Part shown: positions 17,805 through 26,568 of the stretch, piece by piece
Numbering within the stretch: position 1 is the first letter of the stretch
How the letters are laid out: each line of letters begins with the position of its first letter
Assembly (NCBI RefSeq): GCF_034675845.1
Contig: NZ_JAUCCU010000001.1
Span: 1,426,001 to 1,490,000 of the forward strand
DNA from: Castellaniella sp.
Lineage (GTDB): Bacteria; Pseudomonadota; Gammaproteobacteria; Burkholderiales; Burkholderiaceae_B
Length of the DNA: 64,000 nucleotides
Direction of reading: 5' to 3'
The notes under the pieces: generated by a model
Seen by the model: the letters and a program-made list of their open reading frames with translations, nothing else
The model's database searches: none
Told to the model about the DNA's origin: nothing
Program-made: the position numbers and the translations under genes

Positions 17805-19333
17805 AGCCCATGCCCTCGTTATCCCAATTTCGCAGCATCCAGGCACTGGGCGCTGCCCTGCGCAGCCGCCAGATCAGCGCAACAGAACTCGCCACCGACG
17901 CCCTGCGCACGGCGCACCAGCACCCGGACCCCAACGTCTTCCTGCACATCGACGATGACCTGACCCTGGCCCAGGCCCAGGCAGCCGACCAGGCCTTGGC
18001 GCATGACCGGGCCGGCCCGCTGACCGGCATCCCCATTGCCCATAAAGACCTGTTTGTCACCCAGGGCTGGCGCACCACCGCCGCCAGCCGCATGCTGGCC
18101 AACTACGTCAGCCCTTTCGATGCCACCGTCGTCAGCCAACTGCAACAGGCCGGGGCCGTGTCCCTGGGCAAGCTCAGTTGCGACGAATTCGCCATGGGCT
18201 CGGGCAATGAAAACTCCGCCTTTGGCAGCGTCCAAAATCCCTGGGACACCCAGCGTATCCCCGGCGGCTCGTCGGGCGGCTCGGCCGCTGCGGTGGCTGC
18301 CGGCCTGGTGCTGGGGGCCACTGGCACCGACACCGGCGGCTCGGTGCGCCAGCCTGCCGCCTATTGTGGCGTCAGCGGCATCAAACCCACCTACGGCACC
18401 GTCTCGCGCTACGGCATCATTGCCTACGCGTCCAGCCTGGATCAGGCTGGCCCGCTGGCCCGCAGCGCCCAGGATCTGGTGCCGCTGCTGGACGCCATGA
18501 GCGGCTTCGATCCCCAGGATTCCACCAGCCTGGAATCCTGCGACGGCCAGGCCAACGCTCAGGGTCGCGTCCAGGCCGACTACACCGCCGCTCAGGCCCG
18601 TTTCCAGGCAGCCGGGGCGCTGCCCCTGCAAGGCCTGCGCATTGGCGTGCCGCGCGAATTCTTCAACGAAGGCCTGGCTGACGATGTCGGTGCAGCCATC
18701 GAGGCCGCCCTGCAGACATTTGAATCTCTGGGCGCCGTGCGGGTGGATATTTCCCTGCCACGCACCCGACTGGCGATTCCGGCCTACTACGTGATTGCGC
18801 CTGCCGAGGCCTCCAGCAATCTCTCGCGCTACGACGGCGTGCGCTATGGTCATCGGGCCGATTCCTATACCGACCTGGCCGACATGACCAGCCGTTCTCG
18901 GACCGAGGGCTTTGGCGACGAGGTCCGCCGCCGCATTCTGGTCGGCACCTATGTGCTGTCGCACGGTTATTACGATGCCTACTATCTGCAGGCCCAGCGC
19001 GTGCGCCGCATGATTGCCGACGACTTCCAGCGCGCCCTGTCACAAGACTGCGATGTGATCATGGGGCCGGTCACCCCCACCACGGCCCGCCTGATCGGCG
19101 ATAACCGCCAAGACCCGATTGCCGACTGGCTCAGTGATATCTACACCCTGGGTGTCAGCCTGGCGGGCCTGCCCGGCATGTCGATCCCCTGCGGCTTTGG
19201 CGGCCCCGGCGCACGCCTGCCGATCGGCCTGCAGATTATTGGCCGCTATTTCGACGAAGGCCATTTGCTGGCCCTGGCCGACCGCTACCAGCAAGTCACC
19301 GACTGGCACCAACACTCACCGGAATACGCATAA
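17801..19333 (+). CDS. gatA: Aspartyl/glutamyl-tRNA amidotransferase subunit A
   Basis: This 510-residue amidase subunit releases ammonia from glutamine. The amidase triad is visible: Lys82 (PIAHKDLFV), the cis-Ser157 in the GGSSGGSAAAVAAG loop, and nucleophile Ser181 (TDTGGSVRQPA). The spacing (75 and 24 residues) agrees with characterised GatA. Two candidate starts exist. ATG 17801 overlaps the gatC stop and is preferred for coupling, while ATG 17810 would give MPSLSQF. The stop overlaps the gatB ATG by one base. Confidence 0.96.
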   Translation: MKPMPSLSQFRSIQALGAALRSRQISATELATDALRTAHQHPDPNVFLHIDDDLTLAQAQAADQALAHDRAGPLTGIPIAHKDLFVTQGWRTTAASRMLANYVSPFDATVVSQLQQAGAVSLGKLSCDEFAMGSGNENSAFGSVQNPWDTQRIPGGSSGGSAAAVAAGLVLGATGTDTGGSVRQPAAYCGVSGIKPTYGTVSRYGIIAYASSLDQAGPLARSAQDLVPLLDAMSGFDPQDSTSLESCDGQANAQGRVQADYTAAQARFQAAGALPLQGLRIGVPREFFNEGLADDVGAAIEAALQTFESLGAVRVDISLPRTRLAIPAYYVIAPAEASSNLSRYDGVRYGHRADSYTDLADMTSRSRTEGFGDEVRRRILVGTYVLSHGYYDAYYLQAQRVRRMIADDFQRALSQDCDVIMGPVTPTTARLIGDNRQDPIADWLSDIYTLGVSLAGLPGMSIPCGFGGPGARLPIGLQIIGRYFDEGHLLALADRYQQVTDWHQHSPEYA

Positions 19334-20790
19334 TGGATTGGGAAATCGTCATCGGGCTGGAAACCCACGCCCAACTGTCCACTGAGTCAAAGATATTCTC
19401 GCGCAGCAGCACGTGCTTTGGTGCCCAACCCAACACCCAGGCCAATGCCGTCGATATGGCACTGCCCGGGTCTCTGCCTGCCATGAACCGTGGCGCAGTA
19501 GAACGCGCCATCCAGTTCGGCCTGGCCGTGGGCGCCCGCGTGGCCGAACGGTCCGTGTTTGCGCGTAAAAACTACTTCTACCCGGACCTGCCCAAAAACT
19601 ACCAGATCAGCCAATTCGAGCTTCCCATCGTGGTGGGCGGCCAGTTGTCTTTTTTTGTGGGCGAGACCGAACACACCCTCAACCTGACGCGAGCCCACCT
19701 GGAAGAAGACGCCGGCAAGTCCCTGCACGAACACTACACCGGCCCGCACGGCGAATCCTCCAGCGGCATCGATCTGAACCGCGCAGGCACTCCTTTGCTG
19801 GAAATCGTGACCGAACCCGAGATGCGTTCCGCCGCCGAGGCGGTGGCTTATGCCCGCACCCTGCATGGTCTGGTGGTCTGGCTGGGCATCTGCGATGGCA
19901 ATATGCAGGAAGGATCTTTCCGCTGTGATGCCAACGTGTCTGTGCGTCCACGCGGCCAGGCCGAATTCGGCACCCGCTGCGAAATCAAGAACCTGAATTC
20001 TTTCCGCTTTCTGGAACGCGCCATCCAATACGAAGTCCGCCGCCAGATCGAACTGATCGAGGACGGCGGCAAGGTCGTGCAGGAAACCCGTCTGTACGAC
20101 CCGGATCGGGACGAAACGCGCAGCATGCGCACCAAGGAAGATTCTGACGATTATCGTTATTTTCCAGACCCGGATCTGCCGCCGCTGGTCGTGTCGTCCG
20201 ACTGGATCGATGCCGTGCGCGCCACGATGCCAGAACTCCCCGCAGCGAAGCGCGCACGCTTTGAGGCCGACCTAAGCCTCAGCCCCTACGACGCCGCGCA
20301 ACTGACGCTACACCGTGCCATGGCCAATTATTTCGAGGCCACCGCCGCTGCCCTGCCCGCCGACCAGGCGAAACAAGCCGCCAATTGGGTACTGGGCGAG
20401 TTATCCGCCGCGCTGAACCGCGATGATCTGGAGATTGCCCAGTCGCCGGTATCCCCCGCCCAGTTGGCTGCCTTGATCCACCGTATCCTGGACGGCACGA
20501 TTTCCAACAAGATCGCCCGCGATGTCTTTGCCGCCATGTGGACAGGCGAATCGGGCGGCGCGGCGGATGCCATCATCGAATCCCGCGGCCTACGCCAGAT
20601 CAGTGATACGGGGGCGATTGAAGCGATGATCGTCTCGGTGCTGGCTGACAATCCCGCGACGGTGGCTCAGTACCACGAGGGTAAGCAAAAGGCGTTCAAT
20701 TCGCTGGTGGGTCAAGTGATGAAGGCGGCCAAGGGCAAGGCAAACCCGCAGCAGGTGAATACGCTGCTGAAGCAGATGCTGGATGCTTGA
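19333..20790 (+). CDS. gatB: Aspartyl/glutamyl-tRNA amidotransferase subunit B
   Basis: This 485-residue transamidase subunit activates the misacylated tRNA and carries the GatB/YqeY tail domain. It starts WEIVIGLETHAQLST. Family motifs are KNYFYPDLPKNYQISQFELP, HLEEDAGKSLH, DLNRAGTPLLEIVTEPEM and DYRYFPDPDLPPL. The YqeY-type C-terminus ends GQVMKAAKGKANPQQVN. It is the last gene of the gatCAB operon. The palindromic island starts about 35 bases downstream. Confidence 0.97.
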   Translation: MDWEIVIGLETHAQLSTESKIFSRSSTCFGAQPNTQANAVDMALPGSLPAMNRGAVERAIQFGLAVGARVAERSVFARKNYFYPDLPKNYQISQFELPIVVGGQLSFFVGETEHTLNLTRAHLEEDAGKSLHEHYTGPHGESSSGIDLNRAGTPLLEIVTEPEMRSAAEAVAYARTLHGLVVWLGICDGNMQEGSFRCDANVSVRPRGQAEFGTRCEIKNLNSFRFLERAIQYEVRRQIELIEDGGKVVQETRLYDPDRDETRSMRTKEDSDDYRYFPDPDLPPLVVSSDWIDAVRATMPELPAAKRARFEADLSLSPYDAAQLTLHRAMANYFEATAAALPADQAKQAANWVLGELSAALNRDDLEIAQSPVSPAQLAALIHRILDGTISNKIARDVFAAMWTGESGGAADAIIESRGLRQISDTGAIEAMIVSVLADNPATVAQYHEGKQKAFNSLVGQVMKAAKGKANPQQVNTLLKQMLDA

Positions 20791-20843
20791 TTTTGGGTTT
20801 TAAGGTTTTATGCTTTGAGGTTTTAGGTTTGGGTTCTTGACAC

Positions 20844-21072
20844 GCCCATGCAGAGGGGGTGGTCAGTGAGCGCAGGTCGGCCGGTCCCGCCCTTGCCGGG
20901 ACTGCTCGGGCGAATGCGCATGATTGGGGCGCTCACCAAACGCGCGGGGCGCACAGTCCACTGGACTGTGCGCAAGCGTCCCGCTTGAACGGTGGTTCGC
21001 TTGCACCCCCAATCATGCGCATCCGCCCGACGGCCTCCAACAGCGCCCACTGACCACCCCCTCTGCATGGGC
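20844..21072 (+). repeat. Nested palindrome, copy 1
   Basis: Outer arms are a perfect 25-base inverted repeat (20844-20868 with 21048-21072, starting GCCCATGCAGAGGGGG). Middle arms 20907-20929 and 21007-21029 match at 22 of 23 positions. A central perfect hairpin has 12-base arms at 20949-20960 and 20962-20973 (GCGCACAGTCCA). A small GTCCCG/CGGGAC hairpin sits between outer and middle left arms. Blocks outside the arms (for example AAGCGTCCCGCTTGAACGGT from 20974) recur in copy 2. Confidence 0.9.
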
Positions 21073-21137
21073 TTCAACAGCGATTAGTCCGGGCTGTCCT
21101 CATGGCAGTCTCCACCTGGCCTCTGCATAGATTTGCC

Positions 21138-21370
21138 CAGGCTGGACAGGGTCAGGCAATTTTTGGCGCTGTTGGAGGTCGTTGGCCATTGCCCGGCAAT
21201 CGGGGAGGCAAGCGAGCCACCGTTCAAGCGGGACGCTTGTGGACAGTCCGGGGGACTGTCCACCCCGCGCGTTTGGCGAGCGCCCCGATTGCTGGGCAAT
21301 GGCCAAGCAGTCCCGGCGCAGCCGGGACCGACCGACCTGCGCCAAAAATTACCTGACCCTGTCCAGCCTG
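21138..21370 (-). repeat. Nested palindrome, copy 2 (inverted relative to copy 1)
   Basis: Outer arms 21138-21169 and 21339-21370 are complementary at 31 of 32 positions (starting CAGGCTGGACAGGGTCAG). Middle arms 21182-21205 and 21283-21306 match at 23 of 24. The central hairpin TGGACAGTCC/GGACTGTCCA is at 21240-21249 and 21253-21262. A GTCCCGGC/GCCGGGAC hairpin lies at 21310-21328. The conserved blocks match copy 1 only when reverse-complemented. The arm sequences differ from copy 1 yet keep internal complementarity. Confidence 0.9.
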
Positions 21371-21411
21371 TTTAGAACCCAAACAACAAACCCCAAAAAG
21401 CACCCAAACCA

Positions 21412-22080
21412 TCAAACCCCATACCGATCCCGATAATCCCCCACCGCCCCCCGGTATTCCGCCAGCGTGGCATCGCCTTCCAGCAGCGCCATCACATCCA
21501 CCAAAGATGCAATACTGATCACCGGAATCCCGTAAGTCTGCGCCACATCCTGTACCGCCGAATGCGCGGACAAGGCCCCGTCGGCCCCCGCACGTTCCAT
21601 ACGGTCCAGTGCGATCAGCACCGCCGCCGGGCGCGCCCCTGCCGCCCGGATCAGGGCGACGGATTCGCGCACCGACGTCCCCGCCGTGATGACATCATCG
21701 ATAATCACCACCCCGCCCTGCAACGGCGCACCCACCAGGACCCCACCCTCGCCGTGGTCCTTGGCTTCTTTGCGATTAAAAGCAAAGGGCACGACCCGGC
21801 CCGCCATGGAAGGCTGCTGGGCCAGGGCCACTGCAGTGGTGGTGGCCAGCGGGATACCCTTATAGGCCGGCCCGAACAACATGTCGAAATCCAGCCCGGC
21901 AGCCACCAAAGCCTGGGCATAGAACTGCCCCAGCCGTCCGACGCTCGCACCATCGTTGAACAGGCCCGCATTGAAAAAATACGGACTGAGACGGCCGGAT
22001 TTTGTCTGGAATTGACCAAAACGCAAAACCCCTTGGTTCAGGGCGAAGCGAACGAATTCTTGGGCGTGCGAACCAGGCAT
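21412..22080 (-). CDS. pyrE: Orotate phosphoribosyltransferase
   Basis: PyrE makes orotidine 5'-phosphate from orotate and PRPP. The 222-residue product has the N-terminal FGQFQTKSGRLSPYFFNAG block, the substrate loop FAFNRKEAKDHGEGG, and the PRPP motif GVVIIDDVITAGTSVRES. The length fits the beta-proteobacterial enzyme. The 165 bases upstream to the next gene contain nothing that I can identify. The gene's 3' end abuts the C/A-rich flank of the palindromic island. Confidence 0.96.
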   Translation of the reverse strand: MPGSHAQEFVRFALNQGVLRFGQFQTKSGRLSPYFFNAGLFNDGASVGRLGQFYAQALVAAGLDFDMLFGPAYKGIPLATTTAVALAQQPSMAGRVVPFAFNRKEAKDHGEGGVLVGAPLQGGVVIIDDVITAGTSVRESVALIRAAGARPAAVLIALDRMERAGADGALSAHSAVQDVAQTYGIPVISIASLVDVMALLEGDATLAEYRGAVGDYRDRYGV

Positions 22081-22245
22081 GGCATTATCTCGATCTGGGA
22101 AAACCCATATTATCGGTCATCGATATGCTCTCTGGCATCAAGCCCTGCGGTCTTTGTGTGCCCCGCATGATTTGTGCATGGCAGCGTCCTGTGTTTACGC
22201 CTATGATGACAAACCATCCAAATAGCTCCAAAAACAAACAAACCT

Positions 22246-23043
22246 ATGCGTCAACCGGTGTATTTCATTTCCCACGGCGGCGGTCCCTGGCCCTGGATGC
22301 CTGATCCCGCAGGCAACTACGTCAAGCTGGCCCAGGCTCTGCGCGGCATTCCCGCCTCTCTGCCTCAAGCACCCCGCGCCATTCTGATGGTCTCCGCCCA
22401 CTGGATCACCCGCGACAAGCTCAAGGTCAGCGGCCATCCGCAACCCGGCATGGTGTACGACTATCATGGGTTTCCTGCCGACACCTACGACATCCACTAC
22501 ACGTCGCCGGGTTCGCCCCGTCTGGCCGCCCGGGTTCATACCCTGCTGTCGGCCAGCGCTATCCCGATTGTCGAAGACAGCCGCCGCGGCTACGACCACG
22601 GGGCCTTCGTGCCTGCCTATGTCATGCTCCCCAAGGCACAAATACCCATGGTGCAGCTCTCCATCAATGCCAATTTCGACCCAGCCTGGCACCATGCCCT
22701 GGGGGTGGCATTACAGCCGCTGCGCGATGAAAACATCCTGATCATCGGCAGCGGCCTGAGCTTTCACAACATGAAGGGCTTTAACGCCGCCGGCGCCGAA
22801 CCCTCGGCCCAGTTCGATGCCTGGCTGCAGGACACCCTGGCCTGCCCGACAGCCCCCGAACGCAAAGCCCTGCTATCCCGTTGGGAACAAGCCCCGGCCG
22901 CCCGTATCTGCCACCCCATGGAAGATCATCTGGTGCCGCTGTTCGTGGCCAATGGTGCGGCCGGCGACGACACCGCCTCCTGCTTTCACCACGACACAGA
23001 AGTATTTGGCGGGCTTACCATCTCCAGTTTCCGTTTTGGCTAA
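22246..23043 (+). CDS. Class III extradiol dioxygenase family protein (DODA/YgiD/LigB-like)
   Basis: The 265-residue protein starts QPVYFISHGGGPWPWMP, the metal-binding N-terminus of the 4,5-DOPA-extradiol-dioxygenase (YgiD) family. Further His-containing motifs are ILMVSAHWIT, RRGYDHGAFVPAYVMLP and IIGSGLSFHNM. These families bind one Fe or Zn ion and open catechol rings. The physiological substrate of the bacterial YgiD branch is uncertain, so I give no substrate. It lies 9 bases upstream of xth on the same strand, probably co-transcribed. Confidence 0.88.
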   Translation: MRQPVYFISHGGGPWPWMPDPAGNYVKLAQALRGIPASLPQAPRAILMVSAHWITRDKLKVSGHPQPGMVYDYHGFPADTYDIHYTSPGSPRLAARVHTLLSASAIPIVEDSRRGYDHGAFVPAYVMLPKAQIPMVQLSINANFDPAWHHALGVALQPLRDENILIIGSGLSFHNMKGFNAAGAEPSAQFDAWLQDTLACPTAPERKALLSRWEQAPAARICHPMEDHLVPLFVANGAAGDDTASCFHHDTEVFGGLTISSFRFG

Positions 23044-23052
23044 AGGACGCTT

Positions 23053-23847
23053 GTGCTGCGCATCACCTCCCTCAATGTCAATGGCATCCGTGCCGCCTTT
23101 CGCAAAGGCCTGGCCAACTGGCTGCAGGCCCAGCAACCCGATATCGTCTGCCTGCAGGAAATCAAGATCCAGGATGCCGATCTGGTCGACGAACTGCGCC
23201 ACCCGGACGGCTACAGCGGTCAGTTTCATCACGCCCAGAAAAAAGGCTATAGCGGCGTCGGCCTATACATGCGCCAGCCTGCCGATGTAGTCACCATGGG
23301 CATGGACTGCCCGGAATTCGATGCCGAAGGCCGCATTCTGCGGGCCGACTGGCCGGGGCTCAGCGTGATCAGCGCCTATTTGCCATCGGGCTCCAGCGGC
23401 GACCCGCGTCAGGATGCGAAATATCGATTCCTGGATCACTTCGAGGGCTGGCTGGACGGCCTGATGCAAGAACACCGCAATACCGAACGCGAATTCATCA
23501 TCTGCGGCGACTGGAATATCGCCCACCACGAGATCGACCTGAAAAACTGGAAAGGCAACCTGAAAAACAGCGGTTTCCTGCCCGAAGAACGCGCCTGGCT
23601 AAGCAAAATCATTGACCAGCACGGCTGGGTGGACGTCTATCGTCGCCTGCATCCAGACACCACCGGAGAAGCCTACACCTGGTGGAGCAATCGTGGCCAG
23701 GCCTGGGCCAATAATGTAGGCTGGCGCATCGATTACCACATCGCCACCCCCGGCATCGCCGCCCGCGCCCAGTCCGCCGCCATCTACAAAGCCGAACGTT
23801 TCAGCGACCACGCGCCCCTGACGATTGATTACGACTACCCTGCTTGA
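23053..23847 (+). CDS. xth: Exodeoxyribonuclease III
   Basis: This is a 264-residue AP endonuclease and 3'-5' exonuclease of the ExoIII family. LRITSLNVNGIRAAFRKG, the metal ligand in VCLQEIKIQD, the ICGDWNIAHHEIDLKN core, GWRIDYHIAT and the terminal SDHAPLTIDYD His are all present. The start is GTG 23053. It lies 9 bases after the dioxygenase-like gene. A start at any later ATG would delete the first beta strand and metal site. Confidence 0.95.
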   Translation: MLRITSLNVNGIRAAFRKGLANWLQAQQPDIVCLQEIKIQDADLVDELRHPDGYSGQFHHAQKKGYSGVGLYMRQPADVVTMGMDCPEFDAEGRILRADWPGLSVISAYLPSGSSGDPRQDAKYRFLDHFEGWLDGLMQEHRNTEREFIICGDWNIAHHEIDLKNWKGNLKNSGFLPEERAWLSKIIDQHGWVDVYRRLHPDTTGEAYTWWSNRGQAWANNVGWRIDYHIATPGIAARAQSAAIYKAERFSDHAPLTIDYDYPA

Positions 23848-23943
23848 TTGCATGCACAGCCGCCAACTATGTCATAACCGGATGGAATGCCGTATAATCA
23901 AGCTCAATAGTCATACTACCGCTAGTCTCAGCAGGAGAACCCC

Positions 23944-24147
23944 ATGTCAGAATCCGTTCAAAGCGCTGTTGCCGCCGCATCAGGTCTGCAAAACTGGACC
24001 ATGATGCAAGAAAAGCAAAACCTGCTGCTGAATAAGGTGCTGGACAGCCAAGCCAATACGATTCTCAGCCTGGTCAATTCCGTTCCCAGCACCCCGCAGC
24101 TGGCCAGCAGCGGCTCTGTGGGCACCCTGCTGCACACCACCGCCTAA
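23944..24147 (+). CDS. Small protein resembling the YjfB putative-motility family
   Basis: The 67-residue product starts MSESVQSAVAAASGLQNWTM. Its central helix, EKQNLLLNKVLDSQANTILS, resembles the YjfB-like family annotated as putative motility proteins. The match is by eye. A good ribosome-binding site (CAGGAG) lies seven bases before the ATG, and a strong terminator follows. It is therefore likely a monocistronic gene with its own promoter in the 96-base gap after xth. Confidence 0.7.
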   Translation: MSESVQSAVAAASGLQNWTMMQEKQNLLLNKVLDSQANTILSLVNSVPSTPQLASSGSVGTLLHTTA

Positions 24148-24208
24148 ATTCCCAGTTTCTGTTTGGTGACAGCCATACAGTTATAGACCCGGCAGCATCA
24201 GGGTCCAT

Positions 24209-25219
24209 TTAAGCCCCGCATTCGTGCGGGGCTTTTGCATGCTGACCATCCTGACGCTGATAATGCTGTGCCAACACAGCGCATACCATCAACTGGATCT
24301 GGTGAAAAATCATCAACGGCAGCAGTACCGGCCCGATGGCGCTGGCGCTGAACAGCACCCCTGCCATGGGCACGCCGGTGGCCATGCTTTTCTTGGAGCC
24401 GCAAAACACAATCGTGATTTCGTCCTGGCGGTTAAAACCCAAACGACGGGTAGACCAGGTATTCAGCACCAGCACAATGGCCAGCAGCACGCAACAGCTG
24501 ACGATCAGCCATGCCAGGGATAGCGTATCGACCTGGCTCCAGAGGCCAGCCACCACGGATTCGCTGAACGCCGTGTACACCACCAACAGAATCGAGCTTT
24601 GATCGACCTTGGTGACCAGCGGGCGGTGCCGATCCATCCAGCGCCCAATCAGCGGACGCATCAGATGCCCCGCCACAAACGGCAGGAAAATCTGCTGGCC
24701 AATGCGCAAGATGGACTGCAGCAAGGATGTGCTGTCCAGCGCCGACGTATCGGTTTCCAGCAACAGTTGCAATAGCAGCGGGGTAATCACAATACCAATG
24801 ATGCTGGACGCCGACGCGGCACAAACCGCTGCGGGGACATTGCCCCGGGCGATGGAGGTAAAGGCGATTGCCGACTGCACGGTACCCGGCAGCACACACA
24901 AATACAGAACCCCGACATATAAAGGCTCGCCCAGCAAGGGCAGCAGCACCGGGCGCATCGCCCAGCCCAGTACCGGGAAAATCACAAAGGTCCAGATGAA
25001 GATGACGCCATGCAAGCGCCAATGCGTGGCCCCGGCAATGATGGCCTCGCGCGAGAGCTTGGCCCCGTGCATGAAAAACAGCAGGGCAATCGCTACTGTC
25101 GTCAGCCAATGGAAAAACACCGCACCCTGGCCATGCGCTGGCAACAGGGTCGCCGCAGTCACCACCGCGATCAAAATCAAGGTAAATCGGTCGAACAGCA
25201 GACGTAACTTAGAAACCAT
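24209..25219 (-). CDS. Bile acid:sodium symporter family transporter (YfeH/SBF-like)
   Basis: The 336-residue membrane protein has about ten hydrophobic segments. Typical SBF-like stretches are VAIALLFFMHGAKLSREAII, LCVLPGTVQSAIAFTSIARG and IVFCGSKKSMATGVPMAGVL. YfeH-type members are poorly characterised transporters, so the substrate is unknown. I chose ATG 25219 (MVSKLRLLFDRF) because GGAAAAG lies 8 bases upstream. An in-frame TTG at 25246 is less likely. The 3' end overlaps the hairpin terminator of the convergent small gene. Confidence 0.88.
   Translation of the reverse strand: MVSKLRLLFDRFTLILIAVVTAATLLPAHGQGAVFFHWLTTVAIALLFFMHGAKLSREAIIAGATHWRLHGVIFIWTFVIFPVLGWAMRPVLLPLLGEPLYVGVLYLCVLPGTVQSAIAFTSIARGNVPAAVCAASASSIIGIVITPLLLQLLLETDTSALDSTSLLQSILRIGQQIFLPFVAGHLMRPLIGRWMDRHRPLVTKVDQSSILLVVYTAFSESVVAGLWSQVDTLSLAWLIVSCCVLLAIVLVLNTWSTRRLGFNRQDEITIVFCGSKKSMATGVPMAGVLFSASAIGPVLLPLMIFHQIQLMVCAVLAQHYQRQDGQHAKAPHECGA
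24211..24236. terminator. UUCG-loop terminator, overlapping the end of the convergent gene
   Basis: AAGCCCCGCA (24211-24220), TTCG loop, TGCGGGGCTT (24225-24234), then TT. The stem is perfect over 10 bp. The stop codon of the minus-strand transporter (24209-24211) touches the hairpin, so the hairpin also encodes that protein's last residues. Confidence 0.9.
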
Positions 25220-25323
25220 TTGGGCTTTTCCAAGAGAACCAAGCAAGCGGAACGTGCCAGCTTAAACCACCTTGGGTCTGGCGCTTAACGATAAACAACG
25301 CATAATTGGCGATGAACAGACAT

Positions 25324-26568
25324 TCACCGGATATCGGCATCCAAGCGATTCACCAGTTCCCGCATCCACCACAGCAGCACCAGACCAGGCAGTGCAATGC
25401 CGACCGTCACCACGAAAAATACCGGCCAGCCCAGGTGCTCGACAAATACCGGCGTTAATGGTCCCGCCAGATAAGTACGTCCCACTGCCGACAAAGCCGA
25501 CAGCAAGGCAAACTGTGTCGCAGAGAACTGCTGGCGACACAAAGCCATCAGCAGCGCCACGAATGCCGCCGTCCCCAAGCCGCCGCAGAGATTCTCCACC
25601 GCCACCACCAAGGCCATGGAATACAAATGGGGCGGCGTCACTGCCAACATCCAGTAACCCAGGTTGGAAACCGCCTGCAGCAAGCCAAAGGCCAGCAATG
25701 CCCGATACAAGCCCAGGCGCAGCATCAAGCCACCGCCCGCCAGCGCCCCGATAATAGTGGCGACCAAGCCGAAAACCTTGTTGACCATGCCAACCTCGGT
25801 CACATCGAAGCCGGCTCCCCGAATCAAGAACGTCGTGGATAAAGCCCCCGCAAAGGCGTCTCCGAGCTTATACAACACGATCAGCAACAAAATGGACCAA
25901 GCGCCGGGACGGCCAAAGAATTCTCGCAATGGCGCCACCACCGCCTGCTGCAAGTCGCGGGGCGGCAGGCTGCTGTGTTCGGGCTCGGGCGCCCATAACG
26001 TGGCCAGGGACGATATTGCCATCAGCCCGCCCATCACCAGATAGGTATTGCCCCAGCCCAACCACTGGTCGGCCATGATCAGAGCCAGGCCGCCCGACAC
26101 CACCATGGCCAGGCGATAGCCCATGACCTTTAGTGCAGCCCCTGCGGCACGCTCCTCGTGGCGCAGCACATCTGTGCTGTAGGCGTCAAAAGCAATATCT
26201 TGTGTGGCTGACAGAAACGCCACCCACACCGCCAGCAGGGCCAGAGTTTCCAGCTGCGAGCCCGGCGAAAAAAAGCCCATGGCGGCAATCGAAGCCGCCA
26301 GCAGCCACTGGGTCAGAAACACCCAGCTGCGTCGACGCCCCAACCAAGGGGGGGCATAGCGATCCACCAGGGGTGCCCAGAGGAACTTCAACGTATAAGC
26401 GGTCCCCGCCAGCGTCAGAAAACCGATGCTTTGCAGAGAGACCTGTTCGACCGTGGCCCAGGCCTGCAGCGTGCCGGTGGTCAGCGCCAGTGGCAATCCG
26501 CTGGCAAAACCCAGCACCAGCAAAGGAGCAACCCGGCGCTGGCCGTAGACTCGCCAGCCAGTGGTCAC
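25324..26568 (-). CDS. ampG: AmpG-type MFS permease (muropeptide transporter)
   Basis: AmpG imports GlcNAc-anhydroMurNAc peptides for cell-wall recycling. The 414-residue protein has about 12 membrane segments and the motifs LLVLGFASGLPLALTTGTLQ, LKFLWAPLVDRYAPPWLGRR and SATQDIAFDAYSTDVLRHEE, which are hallmarks of AmpG. The frame is open upstream to 26814, but GTG 26568 fits the family N-terminus and overlaps the metW stop by four bases (GTGA). The metX-metW-ampG order is common in this group of bacteria. Confidence 0.93.
   Translation of the reverse strand: MTTGWRVYGQRRVAPLLVLGFASGLPLALTTGTLQAWATVEQVSLQSIGFLTLAGTAYTLKFLWAPLVDRYAPPWLGRRRSWVFLTQWLLAASIAAMGFFSPGSQLETLALLAVWVAFLSATQDIAFDAYSTDVLRHEERAAGAALKVMGYRLAMVVSGGLALIMADQWLGWGNTYLVMGGLMAISSLATLWAPEPEHSSLPPRDLQQAVVAPLREFFGRPGAWSILLLIVLYKLGDAFAGALSTTFLIRGAGFDVTEVGMVNKVFGLVATIIGALAGGGLMLRLGLYRALLAFGLLQAVSNLGYWMLAVTPPHLYSMALVVAVENLCGGLGTAAFVALLMALCRQQFSATQFALLSALSAVGRTYLAGPLTPVFVEHLGWPVFFVVTVGIALPGLVLLWWMRELVNRLDADIR

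Larger units (their letters stand above)
20827..21384. repeat. Composite island: two nested-palindrome elements in inverted orientation
   Basis: This non-coding island fills the gatB-pyrE gap. It is bounded by an 11-base inverted repeat (GTTTGGGTTCT at 20827-20837, its complement at 21374-21384), with G/T-rich DNA on the left and C/A-rich DNA on the right. Inside are two elements of about 230 bases that share conserved blocks in opposite orientation (20844-21072 and 21138-21370), with a spacer at 21073-21137. Short open frames here are by-products of the palindromes. I do not recognise a named repeat family. Confidence 0.85.

Noticed and set aside
17819..18964. 381-codon minus-strand frame opposite gatA
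   Set aside because: Antisense to a well-supported gene, with a low-complexity Gly/Ala/Gln-rich product and no family resemblance.
20859..21436. Several overlapping open frames of 60-84 codons on both strands within the palindromic island
   Set aside because: They mirror each other across the palindromes, have no ribosome-binding sites and encode low-complexity products. They are by-products of the inverted repeats.
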